Source of the DNA: a virus
DNA length: 28,544 nt
Reading direction: 5' to 3' (one strand)
IMG/VR virus record: IMGVR_UViG_3300020421_000101
Coordinates: 1-28,544 of that record
The translations under genes were made by a program, and so were the position numbers. Below the pieces are notes generated by a model. The model was not told the origin of the DNA. It did no database searches and saw only the letters and a list, made by a program, of their open reading frames with translations. Shown piece by piece: positions 1 to 6,883 of the stretch; the stretch's first letter is position 1, and each line of letters starts with the position of its first letter.

Positions 1-10
1 TTGTAGCCAT
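1..10 (-). CDS. Start of a coupled downstream gene (partial)
   Basis: Only the first three codons (Met-Ala-Thr) lie in the window. The ATG shares its first base with the TAA stop of the preceding gene (TAATG), the same coupling used at many other junctions here, which is the reason to believe the start. By position after the capsid gene it could be a head-completion or head-tail connector protein, but nothing in the visible residues tests that. Confidence 0.4.
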
Positions 11-204
11 TATTCAGCTTTCTTTGTTGTTCTCTTAGGCTTTGGTGCTTCTACTTTTGGTTCAACTTTAGGTGCTGGCTTGGCTTTTCCTTCGTCAAGC
101 GTCCAACCTCTTAAACCCCAAATGTTTATATTGTTCTCGTAATCAACTTTAGGTCTTTCTATTACCCTATCGCCTTTAACAAGCTTTACCATTTCCATTG
201 TCAT
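10..204 (-). CDS. Small unknown protein following the capsid gene
   Basis: A 64-residue protein of unknown function. The N-terminal two thirds is ordinary mixed sequence containing a WGLRGWTLDEG stretch. The last 20 or so residues are low-complexity Pro/Lys/Ala/Glu, which suggests a disordered basic tail. Its ribosome binding site (AAGGG) lies between a terminator hairpin and the start, and the first ATG is followed by two more in-frame ATGs within five codons, so the exact start is uncertain. The position just after the major capsid gene suggests an accessory head protein, but I do not recognise the family. Confidence 0.7.
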   Translation of the reverse strand: MTMEMVKLVKGDRVIERPKVDYENNINIWGLRGWTLDEGKAKPAPKVEPKVEAPKPKRTTKKAE

Positions 205-212
205 AATCCCTT

Positions 213-239
213 AAAAAAAGGGGGTAGTTTCCCACCCCC
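213..239 (-). terminator. Rho-independent terminator after the capsid gene
   Basis: Read on the minus strand, GGGGGT pairs with ACCCCC around an 8-base loop and is followed directly by seven T residues, a textbook intrinsic terminator. It lies between the capsid stop codon and the next gene. It would reduce transcription of the genes beyond, giving the capsid gene the highest yield from the operon, if readthrough is partial. Confidence 0.85.
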
Positions 240-246
240 ATAGTTT

Positions 247-1086
247 TTATGTAGCTAGTGTGTCGGCAGTCAACTTAACTCCATAACTATCATGGATTTC
301 ACTAACTCCATAAACGGCAGTAGCAACAATTTCATCTGCTCTTAATGAAGCATCTCTTTGAGTTTCAAGCTTTAGGTCTTGCATCATTGCTAAAGCAAGA
401 GCGTCTTGAGAGAATACACCACCGATAGAGTCATCAGAACCATCTACAGAAATATTTGAAGATTCAAAGATTTGAACCCCTGCAATAGTTCCTACAAAAC
501 CACTTCGCATAGCTTCGTTTGACAAGTCGGTATCTCTACCCACAAATGTGTTGGTCAAAGACTTCTTGACGTTGAATATCTGCTTTGGGTGGAAAACTCC
601 GTAATATGGTGCAGGTGCGTTTGCTGTTCTTAGTTCTGCACTTGCTTCAAAGATATCTTGAACTGTGAGTTCTTGACCTGCTCCACCTGCTTTTTCTGTT
701 GAAAAGCCTGTGAATAATGCTGATAGGTCTGCATCCACTTTTCTTGCAATAGCTTCACCGAATAATCTACCAATGTCACCTGCAACATTTCTTGACGCTG
801 AGTTTCTTGCTAAATCGGTCAATGTGGTCATAATACCGACTTCACTAGCTGTTATTGTAACAGATGTTGGGTTTACGGCTGTGTTTGATAAGTCAGATGC
901 TTCACTAACTGCACTCGCTGATACTGTTGCGTAAACTGGTACTTCAACAGACTTACCACCACCTGCAATAGTGTAGTTTCTGACTAGGTTTCTCATTATT
1001 GACTGTTCACTTGCTACGAACAATGCTTCGGCTACGATTTCTGTATAGAGTTCAGAAATGGTACTACTGGTTGTTTCATTTGCCAT
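247..1086 (-). CDS. Major capsid protein (HK97-fold type)
   Basis: A 279-residue protein that would form the icosahedral shell. The short N-terminal helix region, the GGGKSVEVPVY segment, the acidic/serine-rich loop, the LARNSASRN stretch, the YYGVFHPKQ segment and the region around residues 215-260 resemble compact HK97-fold phage capsid proteins that lack a long cleaved N-terminal domain. It follows the scaffold gene with a strong AAGGAG site and precedes a strong terminator, as expected of the most expressed structural gene. The length is at the short end for the fold. No separate prohead protease gene was seen, so maturation may not need cleavage, or the protease may lie outside the window. 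Confidence 0.85.
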   Translation of the reverse strand: MANETTSSTISELYTEIVAEALFVASEQSIMRNLVRNYTIAGGGKSVEVPVYATVSASAVSEASDLSNTAVNPTSVTITASEVGIMTTLTDLARNSASRNVAGDIGRLFGEAIARKVDADLSALFTGFSTEKAGGAGQELTVQDIFEASAELRTANAPAPYYGVFHPKQIFNVKKSLTNTFVGRDTDLSNEAMRSGFVGTIAGVQIFESSNISVDGSDDSIGGVFSQDALALAMMQDLKLETQRDASLRADEIVATAVYGVSEIHDSYGVKLTADTLAT

Positions 1087-1111
1087 TGTTTACTCCTTTA
1101 AATAAAACAAA

Positions 1112-1822
1112 TTAAGGGTTTGAATTAATAATTCTTGGTTTGGAATCTCTTTGCCTTTTATATTCGGCATACCTTTTCCTGTCCTCTGGATTATTAAAAT
1201 TTAATTCACTCAAATTTAAAGGCTTACTGAGTTCTTGCCTATCCACATTTGACACAGAGCCAGAACCACTTGGGGTAGCACTAACAAAGTGAGGGTTTTG
1301 TGTAAGAAACTCTTGCACCAATTCGTCTGTGGTCAAAAGCTCACCCACCTTATTGTATCTCGCTATTCCGTTTTTATCAAGAATTTCCACATTACCACTC
1401 TCGTTTAGTTGAATATTCGTTTTTAACAACTCAACTACTTGGTCTGGATTGATAGCTTTATTCTTGGACGCTGAAGATAATAACGACTTATTTATCTTAA
1501 TATCTCTAAGCTGACTTTCTAAATTCTGCTTTTCTTTATTGAACTCTTGGGTTCTTGTTTTCAATATTTCTTCAAACTCACCCTTTTGAATACGTTGCTT
1601 TTCCTCTGCATCCTTCTGCGTCTTTACAGCTTGTACGGCAACATCAAAGTCATCAACACCAAGCTTTTTATACCAAATACCTCTTTCTTTGGCTAATCTA
1701 TTTTTAACGATTTCATTCATTTCATCTACAGTGAATGTTTGTCCTGTTGGTGTTTCTTGCACTTGTGGTTTTTCTTCTTCTTTTGTTTCAGCAGTCTGTT
1801 CTACTTGGTTCTCTTCAGCCAT
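1112..1822 (-). CDS. Capsid scaffolding protein
   Basis: A 236-residue, highly charged protein immediately upstream of the capsid gene. The first 25 residues are Glu/Gln/Thr-rich and probably disordered. Residues about 70-120 form a predicted coiled coil rich in Lys, Glu, Gln and Leu. The C-terminus is basic (EDRKRYAEYKRQRDSKPR), as in scaffolds where a short basic helix binds the capsid protein. This composition, length and position match the DUF4355/gp20-like scaffold group of siphoviruses. GGAG precedes the ATG. It would direct procapsid assembly and then leave the head. Confidence 0.8.
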   Translation of the reverse strand: MAEENQVEQTAETKEEEKPQVQETPTGQTFTVDEMNEIVKNRLAKERGIWYKKLGVDDFDVAVQAVKTQKDAEEKQRIQKGEFEEILKTRTQEFNKEKQNLESQLRDIKINKSLLSSASKNKAINPDQVVELLKTNIQLNESGNVEILDKNGIARYNKVGELLTTDELVQEFLTQNPHFVSATPSGSGSVSNVDRQELSKPLNLSELNFNNPEDRKRYAEYKRQRDSKPRIINSNP

Positions 1823-1831
1823 TTAAATCTC

Positions 1832-2734
1832 CTATATATCCCACTCTGGGTTTGTTGGAATCCAAGTGTGTCGACAACGATAACCACCTCTAACTATAAA
1901 TGGGTCACCTGTGGACTTGCCTTGCCACCCTTGATTATTCCAAGTATCCCGAATTTCTTTTTCGGTTAATGTTTTATTTAACATATCTCTACAGAAAGGT
2001 CTACTATCTCTTACTAAAGTGCCTGTGTACCTATAATGGGTCAACCCTGCGTCTTTAGCTTTAGCAACTGTAAACTGTCCGTGAAACTGCATTACTGAAT
2101 CATGTGCTATCTGACTTGCATAGCGTCTAAGATTATTCCCTGCCCTATCACTAGCATATTGTGTATGTAGCTTTCTAACCGCTTCTTCTATCTCTGCTTT
2201 CTTAGCACTATCAAATTTGTTTTCGTTTATAAAATCTACCAGTTCATTTATTTCTGCAACATTAGACTGTTTATACACTCCGTTGATATGGGAACGAATA
2301 TTAGCAACCATGTCATCAAATGGTCTACCTGCTATGGTGCTTTGGTAAACCTCATCATTAATCACCTTTAGAAATCTCTCTGCTATATCTTCAAAGCCAC
2401 TAAAAGACTGAGTTTTGAGAGCGTTCAATGTTGTAAGGTCTACTTCGGTTAGGCTTTTGAATTTTTTAGGTATAGGCATTTCTCCAAATGTGTCTAAGAC
2501 CTCTTTTGCAATCTTGTTATATTCTTCGTTTATTATGGTATCGGCTTCGTCTAGAAATGTGGTTTCCACTAGGTTTCTGATAGCAGGTTGTAGTTGTATC
2601 GCTAGTCTTTGTGAAACAAGCTTACCGCCTGTAGCTCTCGTGACTTCTCTAATAACGTCTTCTTCTAGCCTATAGAGTACATCAATAATACGCTGTTCGT
2701 GTTGGTCAGCTAATTTATCTAATATCTTTGACAT
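1832..2734 (-). CDS. MuF / SPP1 gp7-type minor head protein
   Basis: A 300-residue minor head protein, encoded between portal and scaffold as is usual for the Mu F/SPP1 gp7 group, whose members bind the portal and are carried in the procapsid. The helical N-terminal half is followed by the conserved C-terminal block: RDSRPFC around residue 248 and GGYRCRHTW around residues 283-291, the Cys/His pair typical of the family. An in-frame TTG eight codons earlier would overlap the upstream gene. I chose the ATG whose A is shared with that gene's TAA (TAATG), because that coupling recurs across the window. Confidence 0.85.
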   Translation of the reverse strand: MSKILDKLADQHEQRIIDVLYRLEEDVIREVTRATGGKLVSQRLAIQLQPAIRNLVETTFLDEADTIINEEYNKIAKEVLDTFGEMPIPKKFKSLTEVDLTTLNALKTQSFSGFEDIAERFLKVINDEVYQSTIAGRPFDDMVANIRSHINGVYKQSNVAEINELVDFINENKFDSAKKAEIEEAVRKLHTQYASDRAGNNLRRYASQIAHDSVMQFHGQFTVAKAKDAGLTHYRYTGTLVRDSRPFCRDMLNKTLTEKEIRDTWNNQGWQGKSTGDPFIVRGGYRCRHTWIPTNPEWDI

Positions 2735-3021
2735 TATAGGGGGAAGTCTTTTTTCCAAGCTCTGATTGACCAGTAAGCAGGGGAAAGCGTCTTTTGTCCT
2801 TTTACTTCCTTGAGTACCCCACCCATCCTAGCCAAGAATGATTTCTGTCTTGCAGGGATGTTTTTCTTTATGGTCATACCCCTAGCACCGAATGTAACTT
2901 TTTTAATATTGCCTGTAGATTTGTTTTTCACATAAACACCAAACTTCTTTCGCTTAGATTCCGCAGTAGATAATCTAAAAGGCTTATTCAGTTTTACGTC
3001 TTTACCTCTATACTTTGCCAT
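2734..3021 (-). CDS. Small basic conserved phage protein
   Basis: A 95-residue, Lys/Arg-rich protein of unknown function. It has a KKFGVYVKN strand-like segment, an FGARGMTIKK motif, an ARQKSFLAR segment and a C-terminal YWSIRAWKKDFP. That order (FGxxxMxIKK, then RxKSFxAR, then YWSxRxW) resembles a small protein that recurs in phages and cyanophages and is sometimes carried inside virion proteins; I cannot name its family with certainty. Its start directly abuts the stop of the gene before it, and its stop overlaps the MuF start, so it belongs to the head operon. Confidence 0.75.
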   Translation of the reverse strand: MAKYRGKDVKLNKPFRLSTAESKRKKFGVYVKNKSTGNIKKVTFGARGMTIKKNIPARQKSFLARMGGVLKEVKGQKTLSPAYWSIRAWKKDFPL

Positions 3022-3285
3022 TTACTTTCTTTTTCTTTTTGTGGCTCTTCTGATAATATCTTTGTCGAATGTCCCAGACCGACCCCTGCTAATTAGCTTG
3101 TTTACTCTAGCCATCGCCCAAGCGTTCATGGGTATTCTGGGTCTTGACCCTGCACCAAGAAACGCACCTTGACCCCTACGAAAACTAGCTTTTAAATCTG
3201 TTAAATTGAATAATTTTGATTTCTTTGCTTTTGCTCTGAGCGTTGCTAGTGTCTTAGCTGATAAAGGTTTCCTTCTTACTGCCAT
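3022..3285 (-). CDS. Small basic protein, DUF5824-like
   Basis: An 87-residue basic protein. The core, from the KSKLFNLTDLKASFRRG segment through GSRPRIPMNAWAMARVN, resembles a small domain (RRGxGAxxxxGSRPxxxxxAWAxxRVN) seen in many phages, probably DUF5824; the family name is from memory. It ends in a strongly basic RATKRKRK tail. The start is joined to the preceding stop by TAATG. Together with its two neighbours it forms a block of three small basic proteins between portal and MuF. Its role is unknown; nucleic-acid or portal binding is conceivable. Confidence 0.75.
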   Translation of the reverse strand: MAVRRKPLSAKTLATLRAKAKKSKLFNLTDLKASFRRGQGAFLGAGSRPRIPMNAWAMARVNKLISRGRSGTFDKDIIRRATKRKRK

Positions 3286-3473
3286 TATGCCCTGTTCCTT
3301 CTCTGTAGTAACGAGCGTGGTATTCTTGCACCTGCTTTATATAAAGCACTTACTTGTTTCAATAAACTCGCTCTAGCACTTCTTTTTGCACCTTTAAGAC
3401 CAGATAGATATTTTTTAGGAATACCAGTTCTTTTGTCTTTGGGTACTTGCCTACGTTTACGCTTCTTCTTCAA
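3285..3473 (-). CDS. Very basic 62-residue protein with TTG start
   Basis: A 62-residue protein, strongly positive, with a KKKRKRRQVPKDKR N-terminus followed by a GIPKKYLSGLKGAKR segment and an LYKAGARIPRSLLQRR C-terminus. Similar 'IPKKYLSGL ... LYKxGxRIPxS' proteins occur in phages; function unknown. There is no ATG in the frame. The TTG start is supported by an AAGGA site seven bases upstream, inside the end of the portal gene, so the two genes overlap by 17 bases. The stop overlaps the next start as TAATG. Confidence 0.65.
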   Translation of the reverse strand: MKKKRKRRQVPKDKRTGIPKKYLSGLKGAKRSARASLLKQVSALYKAGARIPRSLLQRRNRA

Positions 3474-4872
3474 CTGTCTGTCCTTCTACTTCTGTTGTTT
3501 GGAACTGCCCTCTTACGGCTCTGGTAGCGTCTATTTCTTCATTTATTGTTTGTATCATTTCACTATCGTCAATAACTGCTTGTGCTATCTGCTTGTCAAG
3601 TTCCTTGTTAAATGTTTCGGACTTTATACCACTAGCTTTAGCCATCTGTAAGTATTGAAGGTCATTCGCCCAATCTCTTATATCAAAGGTATCTGGATAG
3701 TTTACCGAACCATCAAACTGTTTATCTTGCCACATAGCAAACAAACCCCATATTTGTTCTTCTGCGTTCTCAAGATAATCGGCTTTCTCAGATAATCGTG
3801 CGTTTAATAACTGAAATTCTGTTTGTAGAGCAATACCACTAGCTATTTGTGTACCTGTTGCCCTTACTGAACCCATGTGCGTTATTCTATCAATAGCGTC
3901 TACCTTGTTTTGAATACACTTCATTATTCCATCTAGGTTCTGACCGCTTGGCTGTATTATGTAAGGTTTTAGACTTGCTTCTAGGTCTTCTGGTATTTCT
4001 ATTATAGACCCTGCACCTGCACTAGCTTCTACATTAGGTGTTTTTACAAGGCTTGGGTGGTTTGCTAGTCTGATTAGCTGTTCTTTCTCCGAATAGTCGT
4101 TATAGATTGACTGTTGCAAATAAGCTACATCAGCAAGGTCACTAATTCCTATTGGTCTTTTAGCACCCCTTAGATTATACACATTAACAGCAGGTATTTT
4201 CCCCAATGGGTTAGGTATTTCCTCTATAAGCCTTGCATCCCCTTCTGTGTATTCTTCTTGGTACTCCTCGACTTCATAGGTGCTTATAGTTTCTTCTGTA
4301 AATACTTTGATAATTGCTCTATCTGCGTTTATATCCTCTACCACCATCAGCATGTCAAGATAGAACCTGCCACTTGGTGAACGCCTGTAGTTCCAGTTCA
4401 CAACATTTTCTGGGGTGTAAATACTGATATAAGGTCTGATATCCTGTGCTAGTTCTTCTGCTCTGGTGTTAGCGTTTGACTGTGGCTTATCGACTATCAC
4501 CCAACAATTTCCATAAATACTAGCGTTCATTTGCACTTCACGCATAACTGTGTTGAATGAGCGACCATCTAAGTCAGCGTCCATCAGGAATGAACTTAAT
4601 TGTTCGTCACCATCTAACGACCCATAATTTCTTGTTGGGGGAACACGCCATAAAAAGCTTGTGTATATCTGAACGACATTCTTACAATGGTTATCAACAG
4701 GTGTATGTCTTATTCTAGCGTCATATTCTTCTGGTGACTCTAAAACATAGCGGTGAAGGTAATAGCCGTTTTTGTAATCATTACCGCCTAGATAACTACG
4801 AATATAGAACTCCCAATTAGATATATTAGCGTTCCATAAGTCGTGTTTGCTTGTAAGTGTTTCCCTATCCAT
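3457..4872 (-). CDS. Portal protein
   Basis: A 471-residue portal, the dodecameric ring at the head vertex through which DNA is packed. It has the family's layout: a helical clip/wing N-terminal half, an extended beta-rich region (residues about 150-250, DIRPYISIYTPENVVNW and the following acidic strands), the stem/crown region with a SVRATGTQIASGIALQTEF segment near residues 345-365, and an acidic helical C-terminus. The gene lies directly after the large terminase. I chose the ATG overlapping the terL stop (TAATG) over a GTG three codons upstream because an AGGTGG site is well placed for it. Confidence 0.9.
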   Translation of the reverse strand: MDRETLTSKHDLWNANISNWEFYIRSYLGGNDYKNGYYLHRYVLESPEEYDARIRHTPVDNHCKNVVQIYTSFLWRVPPTRNYGSLDGDEQLSSFLMDADLDGRSFNTVMREVQMNASIYGNCWVIVDKPQSNANTRAEELAQDIRPYISIYTPENVVNWNYRRSPSGRFYLDMLMVVEDINADRAIIKVFTEETISTYEVEEYQEEYTEGDARLIEEIPNPLGKIPAVNVYNLRGAKRPIGISDLADVAYLQQSIYNDYSEKEQLIRLANHPSLVKTPNVEASAGAGSIIEIPEDLEASLKPYIIQPSGQNLDGIMKCIQNKVDAIDRITHMGSVRATGTQIASGIALQTEFQLLNARLSEKADYLENAEEQIWGLFAMWQDKQFDGSVNYPDTFDIRDWANDLQYLQMAKASGIKSETFNKELDKQIAQAVIDDSEMIQTINEEIDATRAVRGQFQTTEVEGQTVEEEA

Positions 4873-6089
4873 TAACTCCACCTTTTAGGTTGGCTTGGTG
4901 CGAAATTCCTTTTTAGTGGAAAATTATACTCTACTAAGTACCCTAGAGCATCATTCATATGGTCATACCCACTATCTTTGTCTGGAATATGCGTACCTTC
5001 CTTGTAAATCTGTCGTTCTATGCTTTTGATTGCATTTTTACAGGACTTAACAATAAACAAACTTATTTTACCATTTACGTTCTTTAACTTAGAATTTACT
5101 GCGTTAATCCTATCCCTAACTAAAGGTGCTGTATTCTTACATCTTACATCAAATCCATTATTTTTCAATATAGCTAAGTCAGTTATTCCACCTGCGGACG
5201 TTTTTCTTTGTCTAGCTGATGGGTCTGGATAAACCACTATTTGCTTTCCTTTGTATCTGGTTTTGATTTCATCACACATTTCATTCGTATTACTGCTATA
5301 TATTTGTATCTCATCTATCATATAAATTCTATCATTTTCTATAACGCATACAACCGCACTCATGGGGTCTACGTTGAAGTCTAAACCGATGTGCAATATG
5401 CCACTATTCTTCTTGTATTGCTCCACTATGTTTTTATCTCTACTGAAGTTGTAGTAAATCATTCCAGAATAGTTAACAAAAGTCGCTTCATATTCTTGCT
5501 GAAAGGTTCTAAGGTCTAGGTCTTGTTTTGCCTGTTCTATTTCATCATCGGATACTTGACCGCCTTCTAAAGTTGTATATTTGAATGATGACCAATCGTT
5601 ATTTGTTTCCCCCTGCTTGAATAACTCATACGACCAGTTTCCAAACCCTCTTGGACTTCCACAGAATAACGCATGACCTTTTGTATCTGACAACGTCGGT
5701 CTAAGCACCTCGTACCAAGCCTCTTTATTAACGTCAGCAAACTCATCTATGCACAAAAAGTCTAAACCAACACCTCTAAGGCTCTGCTCATTATCTGAAC
5801 CCCTTAAAGTTATGGTTGAGTTGTTTTTTAAAGTTAAGGTCAAGTCACTATGGTTTATATTCTTTACCCATTTGTGATTAATCATCTTTTCTTTGAGAAC
5901 ACTCCAACATATAGCCTTTGCCTGTCTATAACTGGGTGCAACATACCAAACCTTTTTTTTAGGTTGACTAGCAAACTTAGCTAATTCGTTTATGGCTAAA
6001 TATGTTTTTCCGAACCTACGCCCTGTAATAAGAACTCTAAATCGTGAGTCATCTTTAATAACTTTCTTTTGTGGTGCTGTAAGTGGCAT
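4872..6089 (-). CDS. terL: Terminase large subunit
   Basis: A 405-residue packaging motor. The N-terminal ATPase has a Walker A TGRRFGKT at residues 22-29, a Walker B FLCIDE at 111-116 and a coupling motif CGSPRG at 143-148. The C-terminal nuclease has GLDFNVDP at 235-242, a YPDPSARQRK segment and DHMNDALGYL at 376-385, with the expected metal-binding aspartates. Length is normal for a compact terminase. A GTG five codons upstream is possible, but the ATG sharing a base with the terS stop (TAATG) fits the window's coupling rule. It pumps DNA through the portal encoded next. Confidence 0.96.
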   Translation of the reverse strand: MPLTAPQKKVIKDDSRFRVLITGRRFGKTYLAINELAKFASQPKKKVWYVAPSYRQAKAICWSVLKEKMINHKWVKNINHSDLTLTLKNNSTITLRGSDNEQSLRGVGLDFLCIDEFADVNKEAWYEVLRPTLSDTKGHALFCGSPRGFGNWSYELFKQGETNNDWSSFKYTTLEGGQVSDDEIEQAKQDLDLRTFQQEYEATFVNYSGMIYYNFSRDKNIVEQYKKNSGILHIGLDFNVDPMSAVVCVIENDRIYMIDEIQIYSSNTNEMCDEIKTRYKGKQIVVYPDPSARQRKTSAGGITDLAILKNNGFDVRCKNTAPLVRDRINAVNSKLKNVNGKISLFIVKSCKNAIKSIERQIYKEGTHIPDKDSGYDHMNDALGYLVEYNFPLKRNFAPSQPKRWS

Positions 6090-6394
6090 TAATCCGCTGA
6101 CCACACTAGCGGTTCATCTAATTCACTTGTCTCTATCTTATCTTGCTGACCTAAAATATTCTTTCCTAAGAATATCTGCATGGTTACATTGCCATTTTCA
6201 GCGGACTTCCATTGAAGTTGTCTTAACCTCATCTTCATCTGAGACCTCCCTTTTCTGAGAAATTCCGAATAACTCTTCTCTAAAAGGTCTGGAGAGCAAC
6301 CAAAAAAGTCTGCCATTTCTATATTAGTACAACCAAATGACGCTAGTTTTTGTAGCTGTTTTGTATCTATGTTATACTTCTTTGGTCGTGCCAT
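6089..6394 (-). CDS. terS: Terminase small subunit
   Basis: A 101-residue protein directly before terL. It opens with MARPKKY and has a compact N-terminal helix-turn-helix (residues about 10-45, LQKLASFGCTNIEMADFFG then a recognition helix), followed by a helical stretch that would make the oligomer, and an acidic/Trp C-terminus that may touch the large subunit. This is the usual architecture of small terminases, which bind the packaging site in the phage DNA. It starts only 14 bases from the structured leader upstream and its TAA overlaps terL. Confidence 0.85.
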   Translation of the reverse strand: MARPKKYNIDTKQLQKLASFGCTNIEMADFFGCSPDLLEKSYSEFLRKGRSQMKMRLRQLQWKSAENGNVTMQIFLGKNILGQQDKIETSELDEPLVWSAD

Positions 6395-6407
6395 CCTATT
6401 TATACCC

Positions 6408-6503
6408 CATAGTTAGGTGGTGTGGCACAGCTTCTCAAGGTTCAACCACTAATCACCAGTACTGCGACTGAGAACAGTCCTTAACTATGTCGACTAATGC
6501 CAC
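6408..6503 (-). promoter_or_regulatory. Structured leader / possible packaging site before terS
   Basis: This stretch has no gene. Three complementary pairs are visible: 6408-6415 with 6482-6489 (8 bp, extendable by two GC pairs past a one-base bulge), 6422-6427 with 6498-6503 (GTGGCA/TGCCAC) and 6432-6437 with 6469-6474 (TTCTCA/TGAGAA). The first two cross, so a leftward transcript would form a pseudoknot with the third stem nested inside. A consensus -10 (TATAAT, 6523-6528) just upstream would make it the terS mRNA leader, although no convincing -35 is present. As DNA it could be the pac/cos recognition site. A competing hairpin at 6466-6479 also exists. Confidence 0.5.
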
Positions 6504-6533
6504 GAATAATATTTAACAATAAATTATAAGTTT

Positions 6534-6683
6534 TTAAAGTTTTTTCTTATTTTCTTTTCTTTGTTTGTTGGCAAGTTTTTTCATAATCTCTACTGTTTTC
6601 TTTTTAAAAACTCTTGTATTCCTTTGACCTGTATCTGGAACTATAGGCTTTAGTGCAAATATTTTTTCGTAATCTTTTTCCAT
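6534..6683 (-). CDS. Tiny basic protein (49 residues)
   Basis: A 49-residue protein beginning MEKDYEKIFALKPIVPDTG and ending in a Lys/Arg-rich helix. The ATG overlaps the stop of the preceding gene as TAATG, so it would be translated by re-initiation even though no separate ribosome binding site stands out. It is the last gene before the terS leader. I do not recognise a family. Confidence 0.55.
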   Translation of the reverse strand: MEKDYEKIFALKPIVPDTGQRNTRVFKKKTVEIMKKLANKQRKENKKKL

Positions 6684-6883
6684 TATGGTAAATCCCAATA
6701 ATAGTTAATGACACTTCTACAATTCTTTTTTGTAGAAATAGGGTCACGAACTTGGTTGATGGCTGTGGCTAACGCTACACACTCCGCATGGTTATCAAAA
6801 ACAAGGCGGTGAACTTCTACGTTAGCGGTTTCTATATCTGTGATGGTTATGAGATACATAGTGTATGTAATTATCTCTAACAT
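6683..6883 (-). CDS. Unknown small protein downstream of the methyltransferase
   Basis: A 66-residue protein beginning MLEIITYTMYLITITD. It alternates hydrophobic and polar residues, with central VEVHRLVFDNHAECVALAT and a C-terminal INYYWDLP, suggesting a small mixed alpha/beta fold rather than a membrane protein. The chosen ATG overlaps the end of the methyltransferase gene by seven bases. A GTG 12 codons earlier (6919) would extend it but needs a 43-base overlap. Function unknown; the tight coupling suggests it may be produced with the methyltransferase. Confidence 0.65.
   Translation of the reverse strand: MLEIITYTMYLITITDIETANVEVHRLVFDNHAECVALATAINQVRDPISTKKNCRSVINYYWDLP

Noticed and set aside
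6397-6404. TATAAATA, identical to the T4 late promoter core, just before terS
   Set aside because: It ends only a few bases from the ATG, so a transcript would be almost leaderless, and no sigma-gp55-like gene is visible. It is likely chance in AT-rich sequence.
6422-6503. tRNA gene in the terS leader
   Set aside because: The end stem pairs, but there is no T-arm GTTC consensus, no seven-base anticodon loop and no D-arm on either strand.
6408-6503. HDV-like ribozyme
   Set aside because: The stem order matches, but there is no fourth stem, no catalytic C strand, and the third loop is much too long.
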